The notes under the pieces were generated by a model that was not told where the DNA came from, ran no database searches, and saw only the letters and a program-made list of their open reading frames with translations. A stretch of DNA of 64,000 nucleotides from Cyclobacterium amurskyense (GTDB lineage Bacteria > Bacteroidota > Bacteroidia > Cytophagales > Cyclobacteriaceae), in the NCBI RefSeq assembly GCF_001050135.1, contig NZ_CP012040.1, positions 1,860,001-1,924,000 of the forward strand, written 5' to 3'. The position numbers and the translations under genes were made by a program. Of this stretch, positions 54,279-63,259 are shown piece by piece. The stretch's first letter is position 1; each line of letters opens with the position of its first letter.

Positions 54279-55328
54279 ATGCAGAATATAGATCTATTTA
54301 AAGAACAGATTTCTTCAGCTTCGTCCAAAAAGATCATCATCACCACCCATCATAAACCTGACGCAGATGCTCTTGGATCTTCATTAGCATTAGCTGGCTA
54401 TTTATTAAAGAAAGGTCATCAGGTAAATGTGATAACTCCTTCTGATTATCCTGTATTCCTTCATTGGATGAAAGGAAATGATGAGGTAATAAATTATGAA
54501 GATCCTGGACAGGTTGAAAAAGCTGAGAAATTGATTAACGAGGCAGAGATTATTTTCTGCCTGGACTTCTCTTGTCTTAGCAGACTTCAGACAATGGAAG
54601 AAGTGGTTCGTCAATCTAAAGCTTTTAAAGTCAATATTGACCACCACCAAGAGCCTGAGGACTTCGCTGACTTCAGTTTTTGTAGTACTGATGCGGCAGC
54701 CACTTGCGAGTTATTGTATGACTTGATGGTAAAAGTGGGTGACAGAAATCTGATTGACAAGGATATCGCAGAATGCCTATATTCTGGAATAATGACAGAT
54801 ACAGGTGGTTTCAGACATCCTAATACCACTAAAAATGTTCATCTGGTAACGGCTGAGTTAATAGACCTTGGAGCTGATAACTCCAAGATTGCTCGGCTTA
54901 TTTATGATACTTATTCAGTTAATAGACTGAAATTCTTAGGTTTTGCGCTTACGCGGAGGTTGACTATTTTACCTGAGCTCAACACTGCCTTTTTTGCTGT
55001 AAGCAAGAAAGACCTGAGGAAATATCAATCTCAAACTGGAGACACCGAGGGGCTTGTAAATTATGCACTTTCTTTGGATGGAATTAAAATTGCAGCCTTA
55101 TTTACAGAGAGAAAAGATGGGGTTAAAATCTCCTTTCGCTCTGCAGAGGATGTATCAGTGAACAAGTTTGCTGCAAAATACTTCAGTGGAGGAGGCCATA
55201 AAAATGCCTCGGGAGGAATCTCTCAAGCACCTTTGGAAGAAACCATTGAAAGGTTTAAAGAATTAGTAAAAGAAAACAAACAAATCTTATTTAATCAATT
55301 AGAATTAGTCGATGAAAAAAATCAATAA
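54279..55328 (+). CDS. DHH/DHHA1 phosphoesterase (NrnA-like)
   Basis: Nano-RNA/pAp phosphatase-type enzyme, 349 residues from ATG 54279 (a TTG at 54237 is possible). DHH motifs: TTHHKPDADALGSSLAL, IFCLDFSCLSRL, NIDHHQEP and SGIMTDTGGFRHPNT. DHHA1: AAKYFSGGGHKNASGG, residues ~310-325. Digests di- to tetranucleotides and pAp. Stop overlaps the FKBP gene by 17 nt. Confidence 0.93.
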   Translation: MQNIDLFKEQISSASSKKIIITTHHKPDADALGSSLALAGYLLKKGHQVNVITPSDYPVFLHWMKGNDEVINYEDPGQVEKAEKLINEAEIIFCLDFSCLSRLQTMEEVVRQSKAFKVNIDHHQEPEDFADFSFCSTDAAATCELLYDLMVKVGDRNLIDKDIAECLYSGIMTDTGGFRHPNTTKNVHLVTAELIDLGADNSKIARLIYDTYSVNRLKFLGFALTRRLTILPELNTAFFAVSKKDLRKYQSQTGDTEGLVNYALSLDGIKIAALFTERKDGVKISFRSAEDVSVNKFAAKYFSGGGHKNASGGISQAPLEETIERFKELVKENKQILFNQLELVDEKNQ

Positions 55329-56241
55329 TTTAGTTTTTGGTGCCCTAGCTTTGGCATCCAGCTCGCTATTGTATTCCTGTGAGAAGACAGAAACAACTTC
55401 TGACGGAATAGAGTACCGTTATGTAACACAAGGAGACAAAGAAACCAAAGATGGCGAATTTGTCGTTTACCACTTTACAGCCAAAACTGGTAGCGATTCC
55501 TTGTTCATCTCCAGTTATGACCAACCAATGCCTCCTTATTTGCAGCATATAGATACTGCAACAGCCAGAACAGGTGTTGATGAGATTTTCCTAAACTTGA
55601 ACAATGGCGATAGTATCGTTATTACTTCTACTGCTGAAAAAATATTTACTCCTGAAGGTGTGCCTCCATTTTTAAAAAATGATGAGACGGTTACCATCCA
55701 TATCGGTGTTATAAACGTTCTTGAAGAAGAAGTTTTTCAAGATTACTTCAATGACCTTGCTGCTGAAGGGCAGAAAAAGCAAGCTGAAGAAGCCAAAGTT
55801 CAATTGGCAGAGGACATTAAATCTATCGAAAGCTATATTTCTGAAAATAATTTAAAGGCGGACAAGACAGAATCAGGTGTTTATTACGTCATAGAGAAAG
55901 AGGGTTCTGGTGCACAGATAGAACAGGGTGACGAAATCTCTGTAAACTATACCGGATATGTTTTAGACGGAACTGTATTTGACACCAGTATCGAAAGCAA
56001 AGCCAAAGAAGCAGGAACTTTCACCGAAGGTAGACCTTACGAACCATTTACATTCAGTGTAGGCCAAGGAATGGTTATTCCTGGTTGGGATGAAGGCCTT
56101 CAATTGTTGAAAAAGGGTTCTAAAGCAAAATTATTGATTCCTTCTCCACTAGCCTATGGGCCTAGCCAAAGAGGAGCTGTAATTGTGGCCAACTCAATTT
56201 TGATTTTTGACGTTGAAGTAACAGACGTAGTTAAGCAATAA
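55312..56241 (+). CDS. FKBP-type peptidyl-prolyl isomerase lipoprotein, two domains
   Basis: 309 residues; lipobox LLYSC (Cys23). The N-terminal half (residues ~35-145) is a degenerate FKBP-like domain; an acidic/lysine helix links it to the intact C-terminal FKBP (~190-309): VNYTGYVLDGTVFDTS, FTFSVGQGMVIPGWDEGL, AYGPSQRGAVIVANS. Expected catalytic Tyr, Phe, Asp and Trp are present. First of three tandem FKBP genes; in other Bacteroidetes such lipoproteins include GldI of the gliding system. Periplasmic. Confidence 0.93.
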   Translation: MKKINNLVFGALALASSSLLYSCEKTETTSDGIEYRYVTQGDKETKDGEFVVYHFTAKTGSDSLFISSYDQPMPPYLQHIDTATARTGVDEIFLNLNNGDSIVITSTAEKIFTPEGVPPFLKNDETVTIHIGVINVLEEEVFQDYFNDLAAEGQKKQAEEAKVQLAEDIKSIESYISENNLKADKTESGVYYVIEKEGSGAQIEQGDEISVNYTGYVLDGTVFDTSIESKAKEAGTFTEGRPYEPFTFSVGQGMVIPGWDEGLQLLKKGSKAKLLIPSPLAYGPSQRGAVIVANSILIFDVEVTDVVKQ

Positions 56242-56283
56242 TATTTGAGGGTCTGCCAAGTAACAATAATATAAATACCTACC

Positions 56284-56829
56284 ATGAAAAAAAGTATGAA
56301 ATTTTGGGCATTGTTGCCCCTATTGGCCTTTTTAGGTTCCTGTATCTCTGATGAAGAGAACTTGGATGTGATTTATGAGCAAGATCTCAAAAAGATTGAA
56401 ACTTATATCCAAAACTTCCCTGACGAATACATGAAGAAGGAAACCCTTGAAGGAACAGGTATTGTACTATTGTTTACTGAGGTAGTAGAAGAGGGTGAAG
56501 TGGCTATGGCAGGAGATACACTTGCAGTGGATTATACCGGAATGTTATTGGACGGTACTGTATTTGATACTTCTATTGAGCAAACTGCCAGAGACAACAA
56601 TCTCTTCAATGAAAGCCGGGATTATGAGCCTTACAAGGTCATTCTAGGAGTATCCAGTGTTATCAGTGGATGGCATGGAGCACTTTCTCTTATGAAAGAA
56701 GGTGAAAAAGCCACTGCCCTGATTCCTTCAGCCTATGGCTATGGAAACCAGTCTGCAGGCTCTATTCCTGCAAATTCCGTTTTGGTATTTGAATTAGACC
56801 TGACCGAAAATCGGCCATACCAGCCTTAA
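56284..56829 (+). CDS. FKBP-type isomerase lipoprotein, second of three
   Basis: 181 residues; lipobox AFLGSC (Cys20). One FKBP domain: VDYTGMLLDGTVFDTS, then VILGVSSVISGWHGALS and SAYGYGNQSAGSIPANSVLVF. Substrate-site tryptophan kept. 42 nt after the first FKBP gene. Confidence 0.92.
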   Translation: MKKSMKFWALLPLLAFLGSCISDEENLDVIYEQDLKKIETYIQNFPDEYMKKETLEGTGIVLLFTEVVEEGEVAMAGDTLAVDYTGMLLDGTVFDTSIEQTARDNNLFNESRDYEPYKVILGVSSVISGWHGALSLMKEGEKATALIPSAYGYGNQSAGSIPANSVLVFELDLTENRPYQP

Positions 56830-56848
56830 TCATTTGAATAATTAAAGG

Positions 56849-57409
56849 ATGAGTTTTAGACAAATAATTATTGTTTTTTTCGTGGCGGCCCTAGGATTTT
56901 CCTGTGACGATCAACTTAGTGGTTTTGGGTATCCAACCTATGACAATGAAGGTAATCTGGCCATTGACAGGGAAAAAATAGATGAGTACTTAAAAACTGC
57001 CGACTACGATAGCCTTTACAGGATACATGATCCATCTGGAGTGGTAATCATAGTGGAAGAGGAAGGCACTGGATCCAGACCTGTTTCAGGAAATGTTATC
57101 TATACCAATTACACAGGTTATTTGTTAGATGGAACTGTTTTCGACTCTAATTTGGAAGATGTAGCTACCGCCAATGACATCTACGATGAAAATAGAAAAT
57201 ACGACATCTTCAACTTTTATCTAGGCTTAAGCTCTTCTCAAGGAGGGGCTATTCAGGGATTTACCCTTGGTTTCCAAAGATTGAGAAGTGGATCTAAAGC
57301 TACCATCATTATCCCTTCGCCTTATGCGTATCAGGATAGCGAAAGTGTAGAAAGAGTCCCTGCCAATTCGGTATTGGTTTTTGATGTAGAATTTCTAGGC
57401 ATGGATTAA
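56849..57409 (+). CDS. FKBP-type isomerase-like lipoprotein, third of three
   Basis: 186 residues; lipobox GFSC (Cys19). FKBP domain NYTGYLLDGTVFDSN and SYAYQ-like PSPYAYQDSE, but the pocket tryptophan is phenylalanine (IQGFTLGF) and the loop before it is altered, so activity may be reduced. Nineteen nt after the second FKBP gene. Terminator follows. Confidence 0.88.
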   Translation: MSFRQIIIVFFVAALGFSCDDQLSGFGYPTYDNEGNLAIDREKIDEYLKTADYDSLYRIHDPSGVVIIVEEEGTGSRPVSGNVIYTNYTGYLLDGTVFDSNLEDVATANDIYDENRKYDIFNFYLGLSSSQGGAIQGFTLGFQRLRSGSKATIIIPSPYAYQDSESVERVPANSVLVFDVEFLGMD

Positions 57410-57429
57410 GCCTAATCTGAAAATAAAGT

Positions 57430-57464
57430 AAAAGCCAGCGAAATAATTTTCGCTGGCTTTTTTT
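57430..57464. terminator. Bidirectional terminator of FKBP operon and guaB
   Basis: 14 bp stem (57430-57443 with 57448-57461) rich in GC near its middle (GCCAGCG/CGCTGGC), 4-nt loop, T run on +, A run in front giving T run on -. Confidence 0.9.
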
Positions 57465-57493
57465 ATTGCCAAATATCAAAGAAAGACTTATTA

Positions 57494-58972
57494 CTACATT
57501 TTAGCACTGTAATTTGGAGCCTCTCTTGTTATGCTTATATCATGAGGATGTGATTCTCTCACACCAGCAGTAGTTATTTTTACAAATTTACCTTTCTCTC
57601 TAAGGTCATCTATGGTGCCTGTTCCACAATAGCCCATACCTGCTTGCAAGCCTCCAACCAACTGATAAAGTACTTCAGAAACCAAGCCCTTAAAAGCAAC
57701 TCTACCTACAATTCCTTCTGGAACCAATTTCTTAACATTCTCTTCTGCATCTTGGAAATAGCGGTCTTTAGACCCAGATTCCATGGCTTCAAGGGAGCCC
57801 ATTCCACGATAGGATTTGAATTTCCTTCCTTCAAAAATAATGATCTCGCCAGGAGCTTCCTCAGTACCAGCTAAAATAGATCCAATCATAACAGATCCAG
57901 CACCTGCAGCCAAGGCTTTCACTACATCTCCCGAATACCTAATACCACCATCTGCTATCACTGGCACATTCCTTCCTTTTAAAGCATTGGAACATTCCAT
58001 AACGGCTGACAACTGAGGCATACCAACACCTGCAATTACCCGTGTTGTACAAATACTACCCGGGCCTACGCCAACTTTTACAGCATCAGCACCCGCATCA
58101 GCCAAAGCAGTTGCAGCTTCAGCAGTAGCTATATTGCCTACAATTACTTCCAGACTTGGAAAAGCTGCTTTAATTTTAGTACAGGTTTCAATTACTCCTT
58201 TAGAATGACCATGAGCAGTATCTATACTTACTACATCCACTCCTGCATTTACCAATGCATCTACACGCTCTTCAATATCTCCGGTTACACCTACAGCAGC
58301 TCCTACGCGTAAGCGACCAAACTGATCCTTGCATGCATGTGGCTTGTCTCTGCGTTTAAGAATATCCTTATAGGTAATCAAACCTGTAAGCTTGTATTCC
58401 TCATCTACAATTGGAAGTTTCTCAATTTTGTATTCCTGTAGCACCTCTTCTGCCTCTTCAAGACTAATTCCTGCCTTGGCAGTAATTAGATTCTCCATGG
58501 TCATGATTTCCTTGATAGGTCGATTTAAGTCCTTGATAAACCTAAGATCTCTATTGGTAATGATCCCTTTAAGAAATCTGTTCTCATCCACAACAGGAAT
58601 TCCACCAATATTGTATTCACTCATGATGGCTTCCGCATCCTTTACTTTAGCATCAATATCTAATGTAATGGGATCAAGTATCATCCCACTTTGGGATCTT
58701 TTTACCTTGCGAACCTGAGCTGCCTGCTTTTCGATAGACATGTTTTTGTGGATGAATCCCAGCCCGCCTTCTAAGGCAATGGCAATGGCTAATTCAGCCT
58801 CTGTAACGGTGTCCATAGCAGCAGAAACCAATGGAATTTCCAATCGGATGTTCTTGGTAAGTTGCGTAGAGGTGTTTGTGTCGCGGGGAAGTACTTCGGA
58901 ATATCCCGGTACTAAAAGCACGTCATCGTAGGTTAGTGCTTCAAAGAGAAATTTATCTGTGTTTGGATTCAT
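57494..58972 (-). CDS. guaB: IMP dehydrogenase
   Basis: Rate-limiting step of GMP synthesis; 492 residues. Barrel start ALTYDDVLLVPGYSEVLP, CBS pair at residues ~96-205, catalytic loop GPGSICTTRVIAGVGMPQ (Cys ~305), flap GMGSLEAM. Normal length. Preceded by a clear promoter at 59003-59034. Confidence 0.98.
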   Translation of the reverse strand: MNPNTDKFLFEALTYDDVLLVPGYSEVLPRDTNTSTQLTKNIRLEIPLVSAAMDTVTEAELAIAIALEGGLGFIHKNMSIEKQAAQVRKVKRSQSGMILDPITLDIDAKVKDAEAIMSEYNIGGIPVVDENRFLKGIITNRDLRFIKDLNRPIKEIMTMENLITAKAGISLEEAEEVLQEYKIEKLPIVDEEYKLTGLITYKDILKRRDKPHACKDQFGRLRVGAAVGVTGDIEERVDALVNAGVDVVSIDTAHGHSKGVIETCTKIKAAFPSLEVIVGNIATAEAATALADAGADAVKVGVGPGSICTTRVIAGVGMPQLSAVMECSNALKGRNVPVIADGGIRYSGDVVKALAAGAGSVMIGSILAGTEEAPGEIIIFEGRKFKSYRGMGSLEAMESGSKDRYFQDAEENVKKLVPEGIVGRVAFKGLVSEVLYQLVGGLQAGMGYCGTGTIDDLREKGKFVKITTAGVRESHPHDISITREAPNYSAKM

Positions 58973-59002
58973 GGCAAATGGTTAGTAACCCTATTTGCCC
59001 GT

Positions 59003-59034
59003 CAAAGATACAATGTTTTTAATATGCGGATCAA
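59003..59034 (-). promoter_or_regulatory. Bacteroidetes-type promoter of guaB
   Basis: On -: TTG at 59034-59032, 21-nt spacer, TATCTTTG at 59010-59003. Transcription would start near 58996, ~25 nt before the ATG. Confidence 0.6.
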
Positions 59035-59103
59035 CACTTTGCTGAAAAAAAAGTTAAAATAATTAAAAATGTTTCCTCTAAAAGAAATAATCTTTGGAGC
59101 CCT

Positions 59104-59772
59104 CTATAATTCTATGGCTAATATTTTCGTTGACAATGCCTTACTTATGGCTAGCATTCCTTGATCATTTGGATGGGAAGCCACCGCATTATCTTCAAAT
59201 TGGCCTATAGCCATATTCGCCGGATTGCTACCGAAAGCAGAAATATCAACGAACTCCCAATGGTTTTGACTTGCAACATGACGCAACTGTTCATTAACAT
59301 TAGGGCTTGGCCAAAAAGTAGTGGTAATTATAAATTTAGTGTTTGTCGTACCAAGGTAAAAAGCAAAGTCCTGAATGGACTCAGCTAGATTCCAATTCGA
59401 AAGCTCCGCATCTATATTGTTTTCCCCTAACCTTATAATAATTACATCCGCCTCAAACTCCCTAAGGTGACTGTATTGTTCAAAATCAATCGTTTCAAAT
59501 TCCCTTTCAAAGGGATACACATTCTCCCTTATCATTTCCAAATCTGGAAAATAACTTTGAAGATTGTCCTTCAACAAGGAAAAATAATCCTGATCAGCTT
59601 CACTAGCAGCCATCCCCCAGTTGCCGTTCCTCCCGATTGAAGGGTCTGGCGGATGGATGGTTATACTATTACCAATAACCAATATTTTATTGATGGAAAT
59701 TGATCTGTCCTTCTCCTCCTTACAGGACAATAAAACTATAGCTAAACCTATGCCTAGAACCCATGGTCTCAT
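59104..59772 (-). CDS. SGNH/GDSL hydrolase lipoprotein
   Basis: 222 residues; lipobox VLLSC (Cys17). SGNH blocks: ILVIGNSITIHPP (Ser ~36), IIIRLGENNID (Asn) and ASHPNDQGM (His with preceding residue). Likely deacetylase/esterase on glycans. Its ATG overlaps the rsmB-like stop (ATGA), an unusual functional pairing. Confidence 0.85.
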   Translation of the reverse strand: MRPWVLGIGLAIVLLSCKEEKDRSISINKILVIGNSITIHPPDPSIGRNGNWGMAASEADQDYFSLLKDNLQSYFPDLEMIRENVYPFEREFETIDFEQYSHLREFEADVIIIRLGENNIDAELSNWNLAESIQDFAFYLGTTNTKFIITTTFWPSPNVNEQLRHVASQNHWEFVDISAFGSNPANMAIGQFEDNAVASHPNDQGMLAISKALSTKILAIEL

Positions 59773-60974
59773 GCCATTTCTGCGAGATTTTTCTTTCTGA
59801 TTTTCGCAATATAAAAACCATCAAATCCACTTTCATGAGAAAGCACCTGGGTCTCTTCTATTAACTCAAATTTTTGACCATTCTCACTTGCAAGGAAAGC
59901 CTCCACCTGCTTGTTATTTTCTGATGGGAGAATACTGCATGTTGCGTAGACCATGATCCCTCCTGGCTTAAGCATAGAAGGGTATTGAGACAAGATCTCT
60001 TTTTGAAGCACTTGCACCTTGGCAATGGATTCTTCATTTAGTTTCCATTTTGTATCAGGATTTCTTTTCAAAACCCCTAAACCAGAACAAGGAACGTCTA
60101 AAAGCAACCTGTCTGCGCTTTCATGTAGACGCTTGATTGTTTTGTTACTTTCTATAGGTTTGGTTTCCAAGATAGAAATCCCTGCCCTCCTGGCCCTTAG
60201 TTTGGCATTTTGCAACTTCCAACCTTCGGTGTCCATTGCCAATATTCTACCTTTATTCTCCATCAATGCAGCTAAGTGCAACGCTTTACCACCAGCACCA
60301 GCACAAGCATCAATTACCCTCATGCCTGGCTCAACTTCCAAAGCAGCAGCTACCATCTGTGAAGATGCATCCTGGACTTCAAATAACCCCTCTTTAAAAA
60401 GTGGGGTCCTAAAAACATTTTTACGTTTTAACAACACCAATGCATCGGGATATTCCCTAGGAATATATGCCTTGACGTCCAGTTCTTCCAGTTTAACTTT
60501 CAGGTCAGTCCTGGCAGTTTTCAATGTATTCGCACGCAAAACCACCTGGGCTTGCTCATTGAGACTGTTTATTTCTTCATCCCACTTATCTCCCAACTGA
60601 GAAGAACCCATTTCCTCCATCCAGTCAGGAATAGATTGTAAAATGGCCCTTTCGGAAATTTTACTTCTATAGTGCCTTATTTTCTCACCATTAATACCTT
60701 TAAATTCTCTCCAGTCAGGCAAAGTCCTGTCTTGTAAAACCCAATAAGTACCAAACCATTGGTAATAATCATTCGAAGGACTCAGTTTTTCGATCAACCT
60801 TTTCCAGCGGACGATTTCATACACACTTTCAGCAATAAATGCCCTGTCCCTTGCACCCCACTTAGGGTTTGATCTTAAAACTTTCTCGATTACTTTATCA
60901 GCATAGCGATTATTGTCAAATATTTCCTCCAATGCTTTGACAACTGCATTGACTGTATTTGGAAAGAGCTTCAT
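59769..60974 (-). CDS. RsmB-type 16S rRNA m5C methyltransferase
   Basis: 401 residues. NusB-like N-terminal part (NTVNAVVKALEEIFDNNRY, residues ~6-24), SAM site DACAGAGGKALHLAAL (~218-233) and AMDTEGWKLQNAK, with the two cysteines in LLDVPCSGLGVLKRNPDTKW and VYATCSILPSEN. Cytosolic. Close to RsmB/Fmu; exact cytosine target not provable here. Preceded by a -7-like TATATTTG at 60997-61004. Confidence 0.92.
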   Translation of the reverse strand: MKLFPNTVNAVVKALEEIFDNNRYADKVIEKVLRSNPKWGARDRAFIAESVYEIVRWKRLIEKLSPSNDYYQWFGTYWVLQDRTLPDWREFKGINGEKIRHYRSKISERAILQSIPDWMEEMGSSQLGDKWDEEINSLNEQAQVVLRANTLKTARTDLKVKLEELDVKAYIPREYPDALVLLKRKNVFRTPLFKEGLFEVQDASSQMVAAALEVEPGMRVIDACAGAGGKALHLAALMENKGRILAMDTEGWKLQNAKLRARRAGISILETKPIESNKTIKRLHESADRLLLDVPCSGLGVLKRNPDTKWKLNEESIAKVQVLQKEILSQYPSMLKPGGIMVYATCSILPSENNKQVEAFLASENGQKFELIEETQVLSHESGFDGFYIAKIRKKNLAEMA

Positions 60975-60996
60975 ATAGGCATTTTTAATTAAGCTA

Positions 60997-61004
60997 CAAA
61001 TATA
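60997..61004 (-). promoter_or_regulatory. Possible -7 element (TATATTTG) for rsmB-like gene
   Basis: TAnnTTTG on -, 23 nt before the ATG. No -33 element found at the normal distance. Confidence 0.4.
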
Positions 61005-61047
61005 GAGAAATATGTACGGGGAATATTACTATGAGCTATAAGACCTG

Positions 61048-61078
61048 TTGGCTTAGATTGTAAATTTTGGTATTTTTG
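61048..61078 (+). promoter_or_regulatory. Possible promoter of the zinc-ribbon operon
   Basis: TTG at 61048-61050, 20-nt spacer, TATTTTTG at 61071-61078. Transcription would begin at about the ATG (61084), implying a leaderless or nearly leaderless message. Confidence 0.35.
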
Positions 61079-61083
61079 CCAAT

Positions 61084-61368
61084 ATGGGAGAAAAAAAATG
61101 CCCAAATTGTGGTAAATGGTCCGAGTGGAATCAAAATTTAAGCGATACTTGTGAGCATTGTGGTGAAATTCTCGCGAAAACCGACCTGGCTTTTGAAGAA
61201 AAAAGGGCTGCTCAAAAAAAAATCAACGAAGAACAATGGGTCTTCTTCATTAAGGAGGATGACAGCGATTTTGTAAAAAAATCAAAAAAGGTGGGCAATT
61301 TCTTCTATAGCCTCTACATCACCATAATCACAATTATCGCCTGGTTAATCGCAGCTTTGCCCGGGTAA
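61084..61368 (+). CDS. Zinc-ribbon protein with C-terminal membrane helix
   Basis: 94 residues. N-terminal zinc ribbon: KCPNCGKWSEWN and DTCEHCGE supply two CxxC pairs (residues ~5-27). A helical, charged middle (KKINEEQWVFFIKEDDSDF) leads to a C-terminal membrane helix (YSLYITIITIIAWLIAALP). Unnamed family. Stop and next start share a base (TAATG), so translation is coupled to the membrane protein. Confidence 0.8.
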   Translation: MGEKKCPNCGKWSEWNQNLSDTCEHCGEILAKTDLAFEEKRAAQKKINEEQWVFFIKEDDSDFVKKSKKVGNFFYSLYITIITIIAWLIAALPG

Positions 61369-61745
61369 TGTCAATAATCCGAAATCCCTATTTCTGGGTC
61401 CCATGTATATTGTTCTGGGCCAACCAATACCTTGAAAAGATTCAAGGCCTGTTTTTGCCATTTTTACACAGCTATCTGGATGATCTATTGGCAATTCCTG
61501 TAGTCCTTGGCATTACCTTACAGATTTTTAGATGGATATATGCAAAGAACAAACAAATGGTTTTTTGTAGAAAACAAGTTATCATAGGCCTGCTGTATTT
61601 TGGTTTTTTATTCGAAGGCCTTTTGCCTGTATGGTCTTCCATTTATGTACGCGATCCTTTTGACTTGGTCTGCTATGGTATTGGGGCCATCTATTTTTGG
61701 TTTTTCATTAATGACAGAGGGAGAGAGAAATTAGTAACCCAATGA
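61368..61745 (+). CDS. Small integral membrane protein
   Basis: 125 residues, about four hydrophobic segments (residues ~8-20, 37-56, 67-85, 98-113). Sequence such as PCILFWANQYLEKIQG and DRGREK at the end is not of a family I recognise. Coupled to both neighbours by start/stop overlaps; the operon mates are a zinc ribbon and prmC. Confidence 0.7.
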   Translation: MSIIRNPYFWVPCILFWANQYLEKIQGLFLPFLHSYLDDLLAIPVVLGITLQIFRWIYAKNKQMVFCRKQVIIGLLYFGFLFEGLLPVWSSIYVRDPFDLVCYGIGAIYFWFFINDRGREKLVTQ

Positions 61746-62602
61746 ATTTACGAACACTTTACAAGCATTATCTCAGTGAATTGACCTCCATTTACCCTGA
61801 CTCAGAAGCAAAAACCTTGGTCATGTGGATTTTTGAAGCTCATTTATCTGTGAGTAGAAAAGATATACTGAACAATAGCCCTATCGGCATTATCCCTGAG
61901 TCATTAGAAAAAGCGTTTACCAGATTGATCGCAGGAGAACCCATACAATATGTTTTAGGTGAAGCTCCATTCTATGGAAGATTTTTTCATGTGGCTCCCG
62001 GAGTTTTGATTCCCCGAAATGAAACAGAAGAATTGGTGCAACTCATCGTACAAAAACACAAAGGAAAGGTAAAAATTCTTGACCTTGGTACCGGATCGGG
62101 CTGTATAGCCATTACCCTTGCTCTGGAATGTGCCAAGGCTGAAGTTACGGCCATTGACATAAGTGATGACGCGCTTGCGATTGCAAAGCATAACGCGGAG
62201 ACCTTAAATGCAAAGCTTAATTTCGTGAAAAAAGACATTCTCCAAGCTGATTTGCAACTGGGAACATTTGACCTTATGGTAAGTAATCCCCCGTATGTTT
62301 TGGAAAGGGAACGCTCTCTGATGCAGAAAAATGTTTTGGAACATGAGCCACAGTTGGCTTTGTTTGTGCCAGATAGTGACCCCTTAAGGTTTTATAAAGC
62401 CATAGCTAAACATGCCCGAGAAAACCTGAAGTCCAATGGTTACCTGTATTTTGAAATCAACGAAGCCTTTGGAGTAGAAGTGGTCGAACAAATGAAATTA
62501 GAAGGTTTTTCAGACATACAAATTTACCAAGACATCAATGGCAAGGACAGGATCGTTTATGGTAAAAAAACGGAATTAGACAAAAGTACCAAGCCAGAAT
62601 AA
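61742..62602 (+). CDS. prmC: Release factor glutamine N5-methyltransferase
   Basis: Methylates the GGQ glutamine of peptide-release factors; 286 residues. N-terminal helical part, then GEAPFYGRFFHVAPGVLIPRNETEELV in pieces, SAM site ILDLGTGSGCIAITLAL (residues ~117-133) and catalytic NPPY (~182-185). Overlaps the upstream membrane-protein stop (ATGA) and, at its end, the opposite-strand gene by 27 nt. Confidence 0.96.
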   Translation: MNLRTLYKHYLSELTSIYPDSEAKTLVMWIFEAHLSVSRKDILNNSPIGIIPESLEKAFTRLIAGEPIQYVLGEAPFYGRFFHVAPGVLIPRNETEELVQLIVQKHKGKVKILDLGTGSGCIAITLALECAKAEVTAIDISDDALAIAKHNAETLNAKLNFVKKDILQADLQLGTFDLMVSNPPYVLERERSLMQKNVLEHEPQLALFVPDSDPLRFYKAIAKHARENLKSNGYLYFEINEAFGVEVVEQMKLEGFSDIQIYQDINGKDRIVYGKKTELDKSTKPE

Positions 62603-63184
62603 CTCATTGCTACTGAAGGTTTGCAAGCCTTCTTCAACTTCTAGAAAGGTGGCATAGGTGATAGGAAAAACATCAGCACCTGAACTAGATTGGTGTTCTA
62701 CAAACTGTCCTTCTCTTCCATGAACCTGAATGGAACAGTTTGGCAACCATTTCTTAATTTTACCATTTTTTGCCGGAAAGTACCTGATCCCACTATTAAA
62801 AAACACAATGTCCATTTCAGGCATATAAGGATTAAGTTGCTCTGAATCTAAAGGGTCAAAGGAAAGAATATTTACAGCTTTGTGATTTTTTAGCAGAAGG
62901 TATTTCAAGCCTGCGGTTAAAAATGACTCCTTTTCCACTGTAATATAAAATACAGGGTATTGTTCTTCAAGCAAAATGGCATTGTCATCCTGAAACTCCT
63001 TATCAGCAATTATCCCATCAATTTTGATTCCCAGGGACATTATTTTATGCACATTTTGTTGGGTCACCAATACCAAAGGCACCCACTCCAGTAAAGAAGG
63101 TAGTAAGTCTGTAGCTGCAATTTCATCAGTCAATACAAGAAGTGCGGGTTCTTGTTGGTCTTTTACAAAATGGTGGGATGACAT
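62576..63184 (-). CDS. Thiamine pyrophosphokinase-like protein
   Basis: 202 residues. Start MSSHHFVKDQQEPALLVL with two histidines, middle IKIDGIIADKEFQD and NILSFDPLD, which resemble the nucleotide domain of thiamine pyrophosphokinases, though I cannot confirm the catalytic aspartates. In Bacteroidetes such proteins sit near kynurenine-pathway genes; a dioxygenase of that pathway is next door. Overlaps prmC by 27 nt, convergent. Function uncertain. Confidence 0.6.
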   Translation of the reverse strand: MSSHHFVKDQQEPALLVLTDEIAATDLLPSLLEWVPLVLVTQQNVHKIMSLGIKIDGIIADKEFQDDNAILLEEQYPVFYITVEKESFLTAGLKYLLLKNHKAVNILSFDPLDSEQLNPYMPEMDIVFFNSGIRYFPAKNGKIKKWLPNCSIQVHGREGQFVEHQSSSGADVFPITYATFLEVEEGLQTFSSNELFWLGTFV

Positions 63185-63259
63185 AAAGCTTGAGAAATAA
63201 ATATTATTGATTCTTTTTGATAAAATTAAAAGGTTCTTAGTGAAAAAGCATATTTAAAC

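Noticed and set aside
60019..60600. 193-codon frame antisense to the rsmB-like gene
   Set aside because: Shadow of a well-supported methyltransferase.
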